Below are positions 1 through 8,078 of a DNA stretch of 8,078 nt, in pieces. Within the stretch, counting starts at the first letter, position 1. Every line of letters starts with the position of its first letter. A program made the translations under genes and the position numbers. The notes under the pieces were generated by a model. That model did no database searches and was not told the DNA's origin. It saw nothing but the letters and a program-made list of their open reading frames with translations. Origin of the DNA: Stigonema ocellatum SAG 48.90 = DSM 106950 (GTDB lineage: Bacteria > Cyanobacteriota > Cyanobacteriia > Cyanobacteriales > Nostocaceae); contig JADQBA010000249.1 of NCBI GenBank assembly GCA_016903675.1, forward strand, positions 1 to 8,078. The letters run 5' to 3'.

Positions 1-300
1 TAATTGGTTCTATATCTTCTTGTTTAGATAATCCTACTCGGTAGTTGCGATAACATGAGTTTCTAACCACTACGTGAGCCTTGAGAAATCCACCAGAAAT
101 CTGATATATTCAGCTGTTGATCTTCTGCCATATCCCTCGGCAATATTAGCTGGAATAGATACCGCTGATTTTCGGATTTGTTGCACCATGCCATATAACT
201 CATATGAAGGAAAATGTTTAGTCAAAAAATAGCACTTTTCGGCTATATCCATACCCTTTTGCCAAATTTTTAAGTCTTTAAAATCATTAATTTCTGCCAT
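1..300 (-). pseudogene. Four-helix-bundle protein (S23/TIGR02436-like), frameshifted remnant, cut by window edge
   Basis: The ATG at 300 opens a 76-residue frame with the family hallmarks: an N-terminal FKDLKIWQKGMDIA helix, then QIRKSAVSIPANIAEGYGR (about residues 41-59), then the start of the third helix (AEYIRFL). The family usually runs to about 115-125 residues; this frame stops at 70-72. Reading on in other frames recovers the missing part: WISQGSRS (92-69) after removing one G of CTGGTGG, LETHVIA (66-46) back in the original frame, and YRVGLSKQEDIEPI (43-2) in the third frame. Three frame changes in about 60 bp mean decay, not a single sequencing slip. An SD-like AAGGA lies 12 nt before the ATG. 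Relatives are small helical proteins of unclear function, some encoded within 23S rRNA intervening sequences; no rRNA is seen here. The frame is open at position 1, so the true end is outside. Confidence 0.85.
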
Positions 301-310
301 TTATATTGAT

Positions 311-324
311 ATTCCTTCAGGAAT
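311..324. repeat. Small perfect palindrome between IS remnant and four-helix gene
   Basis: ATTCCT-TC-AGGAAT is a 6-bp stem with a 2-base loop. It overlaps the SD-like sequence of the four-helix gene on the minus strand. Its role is unknown; it could be an IS-end relic or a simple 5'-UTR hairpin. Confidence 0.4.
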
Positions 325-760
325 CGTGATGTTCAATTAACAATTAAAATGCCAATTTAATAAGCATCTAATTTGGAAGTTATGAAAGTTTATAAATCCA
401 TAAGCCGAGCGTTTAATTAGCTTGAGTTTGTTATTGATGCCTTCAACGGCACCACTAGTTGTGCGATTATCAAAGTAAGCAATAATTTCATCAAACCAGC
501 GAATAATAGTACTGTTGCTATTTGGGAAATATTTTTTAGCTCGCCATAGCCACATACCTAGTTTAAAGACTCCTGTATACCAATTCATTTCTTTTGTTGT
601 AATCTTTTCTTTTAGTTCATGCATTTCTTTCAGGATAGGAGATACATTTTTAACTTGAATGAGCTTATTTAATTGCTCCTCATTCAAATCATCCTCATTC
701 TTAAGTAAGGGATATTTGCTATTCTTCAATTCTTCTAAGATTGGTTCATACTTAAATTTT
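325..760 (-). mobile_element. Truncated ISL3-type insertion sequence remnant
   Basis: The transposase tail plus about a dozen bases beyond its stop are what remains of the element. The transposase-start side ends abruptly at about 760. No pair of terminal inverted repeats or flanking 8-bp duplication could be recognised, so both limits are approximate. The tail side lies only 36 bp from the start codon of the four-helix pseudogene. Confidence 0.5.
337..759 (-). pseudogene. ISL3-family transposase, C-terminal fragment
   Basis: This frame encodes about 140 residues of the C-terminal part of an ISL3-family DDE transposase, the enzyme that cuts and joins insertion sequence ends. Diagnostic stretches are KYPLLKNEDDLNEEQ near the start, VSPILKEMHELKE, YFDNRTTSGAVEGINNKLK with the presumed catalytic glutamate of the DDE triad (E96 counted from a TTG at 729), and the tail IKRSAYGFINFHNFQ...LLNWHF. 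Family members are about 400 residues, so the zinc-finger/DNA-binding N-terminus and the first two catalytic aspartates are missing. Homology can be followed upstream of the TTG (KYEPILEEL) to 759, where an in-frame TAA (760-762) ends it, so the TTG is not a real start. The segment between HELKEK and NWYTG looks a few residues shorter than usual. It cannot be an active transposase. Confidence 0.88.
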
Positions 761-838
761 TATTCTGCTGAATTCGCTTGTTTTAAGCTCTTGGGGAGTA
801 TATTAGTTCAAATGCATGACCTAAAAAAATGTATCCTT

Positions 839-1477
839 ATGGTAAAAACAATACCAGCAGAAAAAATCACACTCTACGATCTGGAGCAGCGATTCAGTTT
901 ACAGCAGACAGAAGACAAGTCCTTTTTCCCAGAGTGGCAAACAGACTTACCGAATCTCACAGAGGCTGAACAGCAGCGACTGGAACGGGTACGAGCAGTC
1001 GTTGCGAACCTAGAGCGGCGCTCAGTGTTAGAAAATACAGTTAAACTCGCTGTCGTTGCTCCTCTGCTGGATTTATCTGGGCTGTTCTTACCACCTTTTT
1101 ACGTCAGCACCGAAGACTCGGTGGAAATAGAAGCGACTGATGAGAGCATTGTAGTACGAGGCCGTATTGACGTACTGGTTTTGAAGGAGCAACTTTGGGT
1201 ACTCGTGATTGAGTCAAAGCGAGCAGAGTTTTCACCTAAAGTGGGCATCCCACAGATATTGTCTTATATGCTGGCAGTTCCTAACCAGAATTTTCCCCTA
1301 TATGGTCTAGTCACTAATGGCACCGATTTTATTTTTCTGAAGTTAAAATTTCAGGATGTCCCACGCTATGCTAAATCCCGACAATTTGTGTTAGGGCAAG
1401 ATCATGATCTGGATTGGGTATTGCAAATCCTCAAGCAACTAGCCGCGATTGTCGGTAACCACGTAAAGGCGAGATGA
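839..1477 (+). CDS. HsdR N-terminal-like PD-(D/E)xK nuclease-fold protein, stand-alone
   Basis: A 212-residue protein resembling the N-terminal nuclease domain of type I restriction R subunits, a family often found as isolated genes in cyanobacteria. Visible signatures: the N-terminal MVKTIPAEKITLYDLEQRF block, a helix with LENTVKLAVVAPLLDLSG (about residues 64-81), the core acidic strand GRIDVLVL (D111), and VIESK (E125, K127), which together give the D-x13-ExK pattern of PD-(D/E)xK enzymes. A later strand/helix (QILSYMLA) and GLVTNGTDFIFLKL also fit the fold. No helicase motor, HsdM or HsdS is adjacent, so it is not a complete restriction system; substrate and role are unknown. The frame is open back to 659, but that part is antisense to transposase sequence. 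I chose the ATG at 839 because MVKTIPAE matches the usual family N-terminus; the ATG at 812 is possible. No strong SD is seen. Key residues are intact. Confidence 0.8.
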   Translation: MVKTIPAEKITLYDLEQRFSLQQTEDKSFFPEWQTDLPNLTEAEQQRLERVRAVVANLERRSVLENTVKLAVVAPLLDLSGLFLPPFYVSTEDSVEIEATDESIVVRGRIDVLVLKEQLWVLVIESKRAEFSPKVGIPQILSYMLAVPNQNFPLYGLVTNGTDFIFLKLKFQDVPRYAKSRQFVLGQDHDLDWVLQILKQLAAIVGNHVKAR

Positions 1478-1490
1478 TTGGATAGGAGAG

Positions 1491-1550
1491 GTACGTAGTT
1501 GCGCTGTCTTCGCTCACGACTGTCTAGGGCGCTAAAGCGCAACTACATAC
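1491..1550. repeat. R1 hairpin repeat, copy 1 (imperfect)
   Basis: Outer arms 1491-1505 and 1536-1550 pair at 14 of 15 positions, with GTAGTTGCGCT facing AGCGCAACTAC. The right arm carries the self-complementary core GCGCTAAAGCGC. The same sequence recurs at 6518-6580, where the hairpin is longer and more perfect. It starts 13 bp after the nuclease-like gene's stop and could end that transcript. Confidence 0.75.
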
Positions 1551-1584
1551 CTTATTATAAGTGTTCAACCGGACATGATATTCC

Positions 1585-1737
1585 CAGGGCTATTTCATTC
1601 TAAATCAGAGCATTGAAATCTAGTCTAAGCTTAGAACTCAAGTCCATTGAAAAGAACCCTCATTCAACTCTCGTTCTAGTCGGCTTAAGCCGACTTCAGC
1701 TATTAGCCTAGGAATTTATTCCTAGGCGAGTGAGTTG
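1585..1737. repeat. R2 dispersed repeat, copy 1
   Basis: About 153 bp, matched by 6290-6440 in the same orientation. The first 18 bases (from CAGGGCTATTTC) are identical in both, the middle diverges with a net 2-bp length difference, and a 56-bp block (1673-1728) is identical. That block holds a perfect 18-bp palindrome (1678-1695, AGTCGGCTTAAGCCGACT) and a 10-bp stem with a TT loop (1706-1727, arm GCCTAGGAAT). It ends 10 bp from the mutS stop, so on the minus strand its hairpins come just after mutS and may terminate or stabilise that mRNA. No ORF is inside. Whether it is a MITE, a REP-like element or an RNA gene is not decided by sequence. Confidence 0.8.
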
Positions 1738-1747
1738 TCATCACACT

Positions 1748-4340
<2,593 letters not shown>

Positions 4341-4342
<2 letters not shown>

Positions 4343-4384
4343 TGATGTTTATCAATACACATTGGAACCAGCTCATATCCAATG
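4341..4384. other. mutS 5' leader with two small inverted repeats
   Basis: ATTGAT-GTTT-ATCAAT (4341-4356) takes in two bases of the mutS start codon, and CATTGGA...TCCAATG (4360-4366 / 4378-4384) lies just upstream. Both could form short hairpins in the leader and affect start access. No SD is visible here and no convincing -35/-10 pair was found further upstream. The stems are short and may be chance. Confidence 0.3.
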
Positions 4385-4478
4385 ATAACGTCTTTAATCA
4401 CTTGTTGTTAACTTTACTCTCACACTGTTCAAGTCACTTTATATATTCAGTTACTTAGCCAAGAAATCCGGATATTAC

Positions 4479-4584
4479 TATAGCAATCCTCCGCTTTCTT
4501 TGTGAGAAAATACTGACTCTCAGAAACCCGGTATCTCCCAGATACCGGGTTTCTTGATCTCACGAATGATTTAGGAATGCTATA
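4479..4584. repeat. MITE-like nested hairpin element
   Basis: This 106-bp non-coding block sits in the 315-bp gap between uppP and mutS. Its ends are inverted: TATAGCAATCCT (4479-4490) against AGGAATGCTATA (4573-4584), 11 of 12 pairs. Inside, GTGAGA (4502-4507) pairs with TCTCAC (4558-4563), and the centre is a perfect 15-bp stem, AGAAACCCGGTATCT (4522-4536) and its complement (4540-4554), with a CCC loop. Terminal inverted repeats and TA at both outer ends suit a small non-autonomous element. It has no coding capacity. It could also act as a terminator or boundary between the two genes. Confidence 0.7.
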
Positions 4585-4596
4585 TAGCAATTTTCT

Positions 4597-4630
4597 GACC
4601 CCCTAATGAATATTTATTCATTAGGGGGTC
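4597..4630 (-). terminator. Strong hairpin downstream of uppP
   Basis: GACCCCCTAATGAATA (4597-4612) and its exact complement (4615-4630) form a 16-bp stem with a TT loop, beginning 27 bases past the uppP stop on the minus strand. The tract after it is not a proper U-run, so it is not a textbook intrinsic terminator, but position and stability suggest 3'-end formation or mRNA protection for uppP. Confidence 0.5.
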
Positions 4631-4657
4631 GCACCCCGCACCAACCCACAGAGAGTG

Positions 4658-5599
4658 TCAATTCTTCAGCCAGCCCATAACAAGTGCTGTTAAAATTGAT
4701 CCTCCAAAGGCTAACCGATACCAAACAAAAATCCAAGTATTTTGACGTTGTAAATACTGCAACAACCAAGCAACGGATAAGTAAGAGAAGATGAAACTTG
4801 AAACAATTCCCACCAGCATAGGTAGCAGGATATCAGTATGCAATAACGCTTTTCTCGACTGGTATAAAGTCGCGATCGTTAACGTGGGGAGACCCAGCAG
4901 AAAGGAAAACTTTGCTGCTGTTTGCCGTTCGAGTCCCAAGAATAATGCTGTGGTCAAAGTACAGCCAGAACGGGATGCGCCAGGAAATAGTGCCAACGTT
5001 TGACCAATGCCAACCAGAATACCATCTTTAATCTCGAGTCCGTCAAAACCGCGCTTTCGGCTGCCAATCTTCTCTGCAAGACCTAGCAATAATGCCATTA
5101 CAATTGAAAAAACAGCAATTATTGCTGCGTTTTGGGGCAGTATATCCTTAAGTAGAAAGCCGACAACCAATGCTGGTAATGTTCCTACAGCAATCCCTAC
5201 TATAAGTTTCCACTCTTCCCGTTCCCAAGCACGCTGGCGTAGAGCTTCCCACCCACCAGTCAACGTTTGGTAAAGGAGTATGCGAAAATACAACACCACT
5301 GCGATAACGCTTCCGAATTGAATGGCATCTACAAAATACTTTTCTCCAAGAGTTTTCCATGCGAAGATTTTAGTAAAAACCAGCAGATGTGCTGTACTGC
5401 TAATTGGTAAAAGTTCTGTAATTCCCTGTATAATACCTAGTACAAAGGCTTGGAAAAGGCTTTGCAGTAGACCTCCTTCTATGGTAGCGTTAGCCGTTTG
5501 AGAATCTGTTGCTACCAAAAAAGTACTCCACAACACACTGACGCCATCAGTCCATCCTAGACTGATCAACGAGTGTAAGTTGAATCCCAAGCGGTCCAT
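4658..5599 (-). CDS. uppP: Undecaprenyl-diphosphatase (UppP/BacA)
   Basis: This integral membrane enzyme dephosphorylates undecaprenyl diphosphate, regenerating the lipid carrier used for peptidoglycan and other envelope polymers; overexpression is known to give bacitracin resistance. Both family signatures are present: the first motif as GIIQGITELLPISSTAHL (about 55-72, with the glutamate E62 and H71), and PGASRSG (206-212) with the conserved Ser/Arg pair. About seven or eight hydrophobic segments follow, the last near 285-310. At 313 residues it is longer than the usual 260-290; the excess is an N-terminal stretch of about 45 residues before the first motif, partly hydrophobic. The start at 5599 is supported by a strong SD (AAGGGAG) 7 nt upstream. 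It is a single gene, separated by 315 bp from mutS downstream. Confidence 0.97.
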   Translation of the reverse strand: MDRLGFNLHSLISLGWTDGVSVLWSTFLVATDSQTANATIEGGLLQSLFQAFVLGIIQGITELLPISSTAHLLVFTKIFAWKTLGEKYFVDAIQFGSVIAVVLYFRILLYQTLTGGWEALRQRAWEREEWKLIVGIAVGTLPALVVGFLLKDILPQNAAIIAVFSIVMALLLGLAEKIGSRKRGFDGLEIKDGILVGIGQTLALFPGASRSGCTLTTALFLGLERQTAAKFSFLLGLPTLTIATLYQSRKALLHTDILLPMLVGIVSSFIFSYLSVAWLLQYLQRQNTWIFVWYRLAFGGSILTALVMGWLKN

Positions 5600-5606
5600 T
5601 TATTAA

Positions 5607-5613
5607 CTCCCTT
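5607..5613 (-). promoter_or_regulatory. Ribosome binding site of uppP
   Basis: AAGGGAG on the minus strand, 7 nt before the ATG at 5599. It is the clearest SD in the window and fixes the long uppP N-terminus. Confidence 0.75.
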
Positions 5614-5797
5614 ACTGTTATGTTTAAAATGATACAATTATTTTGCCTAAAAAATAAGTATCTGTGGAAAATTAATTTCATACTCACCTCGCCTGAAATG
5701 CTTGTAAAACCGTCATTATAGGTTAAATAAATGTGTAAATAATTTTTAGGACTACTTAATAAGCTTTTTCATCTGTAAGCAATTGCATCATATTTTT

Positions 5798-6289
5798 TTA
5801 TGAGGATTCCATTATCTGCGCGACTGTTTGAAAGAAGCGATCGCACCAAGCAGAAGCGCCACGAACTTTAGCAACATTCAATATTTCTAGCAATTTTGAG
5901 GCATGCTTGATTTTTTGATACTCACCTTTAGATGTGTTAGAAGTGGCAGTCTTCAGGCTAGGCTCCAAGCTATCTTTATCAAGAGTCTCCACATTTGGAT
6001 TTTTAGAAATTGCATTTTCTCTGAATCCTTGACCATAAAAACTTTTTAGAGCATCAAGGTCAGCAATAAACCATGCTTCCATTGCTTGAACCATTAAATG
6101 ACAATGAATATCATCTACGCCTGGTGAATCCCAATTATCCCTAGACATTAAATGCCTCCAAGGAGACTGCTCCTTAACAGAATCTTCCGCGTCAACAAGC
6201 AATACATTAAAGGCATCTGGATGAGATTTCAAGGCATTCTTAAAGTCACGAAACGCATTATTAAGAGAACCACAGATAATAATTTGCCA
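5798..6289 (-). pseudogene. DUF4276-family protein, 5'-truncated remnant
   Basis: The frame reads like the C-terminal two-thirds or more of a DUF4276 protein: IIICGSLNNAFRDFKNA, then LKSHPDAFNVLLVDAED, HCHLMVQAMEAWFIADLDAL, FYGQGFRENA, and KGEYQKIKHASKLLE before VRGASAWCDRFF. Family-like sequence continues upstream of the first usable start (TTG at 6232) back to about 6289 and then stops where repeat R2 begins (6290); an in-frame TAG follows at 6305-6307. The expected N-terminal part, where these proteins carry a conserved acidic VEG-type motif, is missing. DUF4276 is regarded as TOPRIM-like and is often encoded beside an AAA/OLD-type ATPase; the VDAED stretch could be its second acidic motif, which is inference. 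No ATPase gene is next to it. The remaining 3' reading frame is undamaged, so the break may be recent, or a shortened protein from the TTG could persist. Confidence 0.75.
5837..5844. repeat. HIP1 octamer
   Basis: Exact GCGATCGC near the 3' end of the DUF4276 remnant, showing even this accessory gene carries the host-type signature. Confidence 0.9.
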
Positions 6290-6440
6290 CAGGGCTATTT
6301 CATTCTAGACCAGAGCCTTGAACCAAAGTCGTGGCTAAGAGATCAAGTCCGTTGAAACGGACTAAATTTCTTCTAGTTCTAGTCGGCTTAAGCCGACTTC
6401 AGCTATTAGCCTAGGAATTTATTCCTAGGCGTGTGGGTTG
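6290..6440. repeat. R2 dispersed repeat, copy 2
   Basis: About 151 bp matching 1585-1737. It keeps the 18-bp palindrome (6381-6398) and the 10-bp stem with TT loop (6409-6430), and has an additional perfect stem AGTCCGTT-GA-AACGGACT (6346-6363) that has decayed in copy 1. Copy 2 therefore has three consecutive hairpins and looks like the better-preserved version. Its left edge coincides with the break in the DUF4276 gene. Confidence 0.8.
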
Positions 6441-6517
6441 CTTTTTGCCTTCCACCTGATTCTCCTATGAAAAAATTATGAATAAAGTCTGTTTTATAAA
6501 AAAATATGTTTTGATGG

Positions 6518-6580
6518 GTTTGTAGTTGCGCTTTAGCGCATAAAATCGCGGTTTCTATGCGCTAAAGCGCAACTACGAAC
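6518..6580. repeat. R1 hairpin repeat, copy 2; possible terminator of the AI-2E gene
   Basis: A 21-bp perfect stem (6522-6542 / 6556-6576) starts with GTAGTTGCGCTTTAGCGCAT and has a 13-base loop; a further three pairs lie beyond one mismatch. Each arm contains the near-palindrome GCGCTTTAGCGC. It begins 3 bases after the AI-2E-family stop codon, so on the minus strand it is positioned to end or protect that mRNA. Confidence 0.8.
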
Positions 6581-7653
6581 TAAGATTCATAATTTTCTTT
6601 AGTCGGCAAAATTACTTGCTTAAATCCCCCAGCACGCCAGATATCTGCCACATCTTTGATAAAACTGGCTACAGGTATAGCAATTAACAAACCGATGACT
6701 CCTCCCAGTTTGGTTCCCAGCAGTAAGGAAATCACTACCCAAACGGGATTTAAACCAGTCAAATTGCCGAGAAGGCGAGGAGCAACGAAGTTAGAATTGA
6801 CTTGATCAATCGCCACTGCAACGAGTAAGACTTCTATTCCCAACCAAAAGTTTTGTAACGCCACCAAAAGACTGACTATGGCAATACCTATTCCAGTACC
6901 AAAAGGGAACAGAGAAAAGAACCCAATTACGATCCCAAAAAGTAAAGCCAAGGGAACTTGCAAAATTAAAAACACCAGTATGAGGATTGATGCTAGCAAA
7001 GCACCCAACGTTGCTTGACCAATAAAGTAACCATGAAAATCCTCTCGGAGGTTTTGTCGCACCGGTGATCCAATATGAGGTGGTAACCACTGGAAAATTC
7101 CATCCCAAAGACGTTCTCCATTCCACACGAGATAGACAGTCAGCACCACCGTTAGCAGTACATTGGCAAGAGTACCAATGGTATCAACAGCAAAACTGAG
7201 AATTTTCCCAATGAATGACTGAAGTTGATTGGATAATCTGTCTAGAATTTGGGTAAGTAAATTGCTGACATTAGCTGGTAGTTGTTGAGTAGCCGCCCAA
7301 TTTTGCAAAGCTTGCAACTGTTGAGTTCCAGAATCAATCCAAGCAGGCAAAAAGTTAGCAAGTTCGTTGAGCTGTACAAGAATCTGGGGAACCAAGGTAA
7401 TAGCTAAAGCGACTACAATCACCACAGCCAATAGCAAAACTCCCGAAACAGCTAGGCTGCGTTTGACTCCTTGTCGCTGTAAAAACTGGATTGGATAGTC
7501 TAAAACAAAAGCCAGCAACATGGCGGCGACAAAAACACTTACCAATGGTTGAAAATACTGCACCACTTGCAGCAAAACCCAACCATTAAGTATGGCAAGG
7601 GGAAATGCCAATCCTAAACTTAACCATCGCGGCAGTCTATTTGCTGATTGCAT
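6580..7653 (-). CDS. AI-2E family transporter (PF01594/UPF0118, PerM/TqsA-like)
   Basis: A 357-residue polytopic inner-membrane protein. Hydrophobic segments lie near 12-32, 35-52, 68-90, 150-177, 212-232, 235-262, 270-285 and 303-332, with a long soluble Gln/Leu-rich section at about 91-148 between the third and fourth, as usual in the family. The C-terminal signature is clear: NFVAPRLLGNLTGLNPVW (about 288-305) followed by a Gly-rich helix and AIPVAS. Relatives include E. coli TqsA, linked to autoinducer-2 export, and other members implicated in ion or small-molecule efflux; the substrate here cannot be read from sequence. The start at 7653 fits an N-terminus with a short polar lead. There is no SD: the bases before the ATG are the pyrimidine-rich edge of the STRR array. 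No lux-type or quorum-sensing gene is nearby. Confidence 0.95.
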   Translation of the reverse strand: MQSANRLPRWLSLGLAFPLAILNGWVLLQVVQYFQPLVSVFVAAMLLAFVLDYPIQFLQRQGVKRSLAVSGVLLLAVVIVVALAITLVPQILVQLNELANFLPAWIDSGTQQLQALQNWAATQQLPANVSNLLTQILDRLSNQLQSFIGKILSFAVDTIGTLANVLLTVVLTVYLVWNGERLWDGIFQWLPPHIGSPVRQNLREDFHGYFIGQATLGALLASILILVFLILQVPLALLFGIVIGFFSLFPFGTGIGIAIVSLLVALQNFWLGIEVLLVAVAIDQVNSNFVAPRLLGNLTGLNPVWVVISLLLGTKLGGVIGLLIAIPVASFIKDVADIWRAGGFKQVILPTKENYES

Positions 7654-7656
7654 GAT

Positions 7657-7841
<185 letters not shown>

Positions 7842-7865
<24 letters not shown>

Positions 7866-8078
7866 CAGGATATTGATAAAATCTAACAAAATACGCTGAT
7901 GGATTGGTGCTAGGGGACGCACTTCCTCCGCAACTGCAGAATAACAGCTACCACTGCGAATTTCTTCCGGTGTCAGTAAGCCCATATCCCAGCCTTCATT
8001 GAGAACAAGTTGATTTAATTCCACCGTGAGTGGTGCATGGAAGACGTGACGAACAGCCCTTTCATCAGGGTAGCAGCC
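7842..8078 (-). CDS. Unrecognised protein, C-terminal part; runs off the right edge
   Basis: An open frame enters from the right edge (GCYPDERAVRHVFHAPL...) and continues for 78 residues to a TAG at 7842-7844. It is not recognised as any named family. The part before the array is rich in charged and aliphatic residues, includes LLTPEEIRSGSCYSAVAEE and IHQRILLDFINIL, has no membrane segment, and reads like a real soluble protein. A GTG at 8024 is an internal codon, not the start. The last residues, GVGNGV, and the stop are encoded by STRR units, so the native C-terminus was probably replaced or extended. It lies upstream of the AI-2E gene on the same strand, separated only by the array, and could be cotranscribed. 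Confidence 0.6.

Noticed and set aside
1..300. Avd-type accessory protein of a diversity-generating retroelement
   Set aside because: Avd is also a four-helix bundle, but there is no reverse transcriptase or template/variable repeat in the window, and the sequence fits the common S23-like family.
659..838. N-terminal 60 residues of the long plus-strand frame that ends at 1477
   Set aside because: It is antisense to ISL3 transposase sequence, low in complexity (Ser/Phe rich), and family similarity begins only at the ATG at 839.
1585..1737. Riboswitch or tRNA in the R2 repeat
   Set aside because: The stems are simple palindromes with 0-2 base loops and do not form a cloverleaf or a known riboswitch core; both copies lie outside 5' leaders of intact genes.
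5600..5797. Promoter or small gene between uppP and the DUF4276 remnant
   Set aside because: The region is AT-rich with no convincing -35/-10 pair, ORF or hairpin; only the uppP SD is supportable.
6152..6355. Plus-strand ORF over the DUF4276 5' region and R2
   Set aside because: It is antisense to clear DUF4276 coding sequence and runs into repeat DNA; no start signal or family resemblance.
6806..7126. Trp/Phe-rich minus-strand frame inside the AI-2E gene, and a similar one at 7355-7582
   Set aside because: Out-of-frame shadows of a membrane protein; no conserved motifs.

Overview
The window looks like chromosomal DNA from a filamentous, probably Nostocales-type, cyanobacterium. Evidence: four exact HIP1 octamers (GCGATCGC), heptanucleotide STRR arrays of the TGGGGAG/TCCCCAC type, several families of hairpin-forming dispersed repeats, and a MutS, an UppP and an AI-2E-type permease with cyanobacterial character. 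All confident housekeeping genes are on the minus strand; the one clear plus-strand gene is a small nuclease-fold orphan. The species cannot be named from the sequence alone.

Layout. Positions 1-300 hold a decayed four-helix-bundle (S23/TIGR02436-like) gene broken by at least three frame changes. Directly 5' of it, 337-759 is the C-terminal third of an ISL3-family transposase. At 839-1477 (+) lies a stand-alone HsdR-N-like PD-(D/E)xK protein. An intergenic stretch, 1478-1747, contains two dispersed repeats, called here R1 (hairpin) and R2 (about 150 bp with palindromes). Then come mutS (1748-4342, -), a 315-bp gap holding a MITE-like nested hairpin and a strong terminator-like hairpin, uppP (4658-5599, -), a DUF4276-like gene that has lost its 5' end (5798-6289, -), second copies of R2 and R1, an AI-2E-family permease (6580-7653, -), a 209-bp inverted STRR array, and the 3' part of an unrecognised minus-strand gene that runs off the right edge.

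The intact genes do not form an obvious pathway. MutS is DNA mismatch repair, UppP recycles the undecaprenyl lipid carrier for envelope polymers, and the AI-2E-type protein is an exporter-like membrane protein. They are separated by repeat-rich spacers and are probably independent transcription units. The accessory material consists largely of remnants: a four-helix gene, a transposase tail and a DUF4276 gene whose break coincides with a repeat edge, plus one nuclease-like orphan that still looks intact.

The main interest is how repeats have entered or trimmed genes. An STRR block sits in frame inside mutS just before Walker A. R2 begins exactly where the DUF4276 homology stops. The big STRR array supplies the stop codon of the right-edge gene and comes within a few bases of the AI-2E start codon. 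I see no complete novel defence or metabolic system here.
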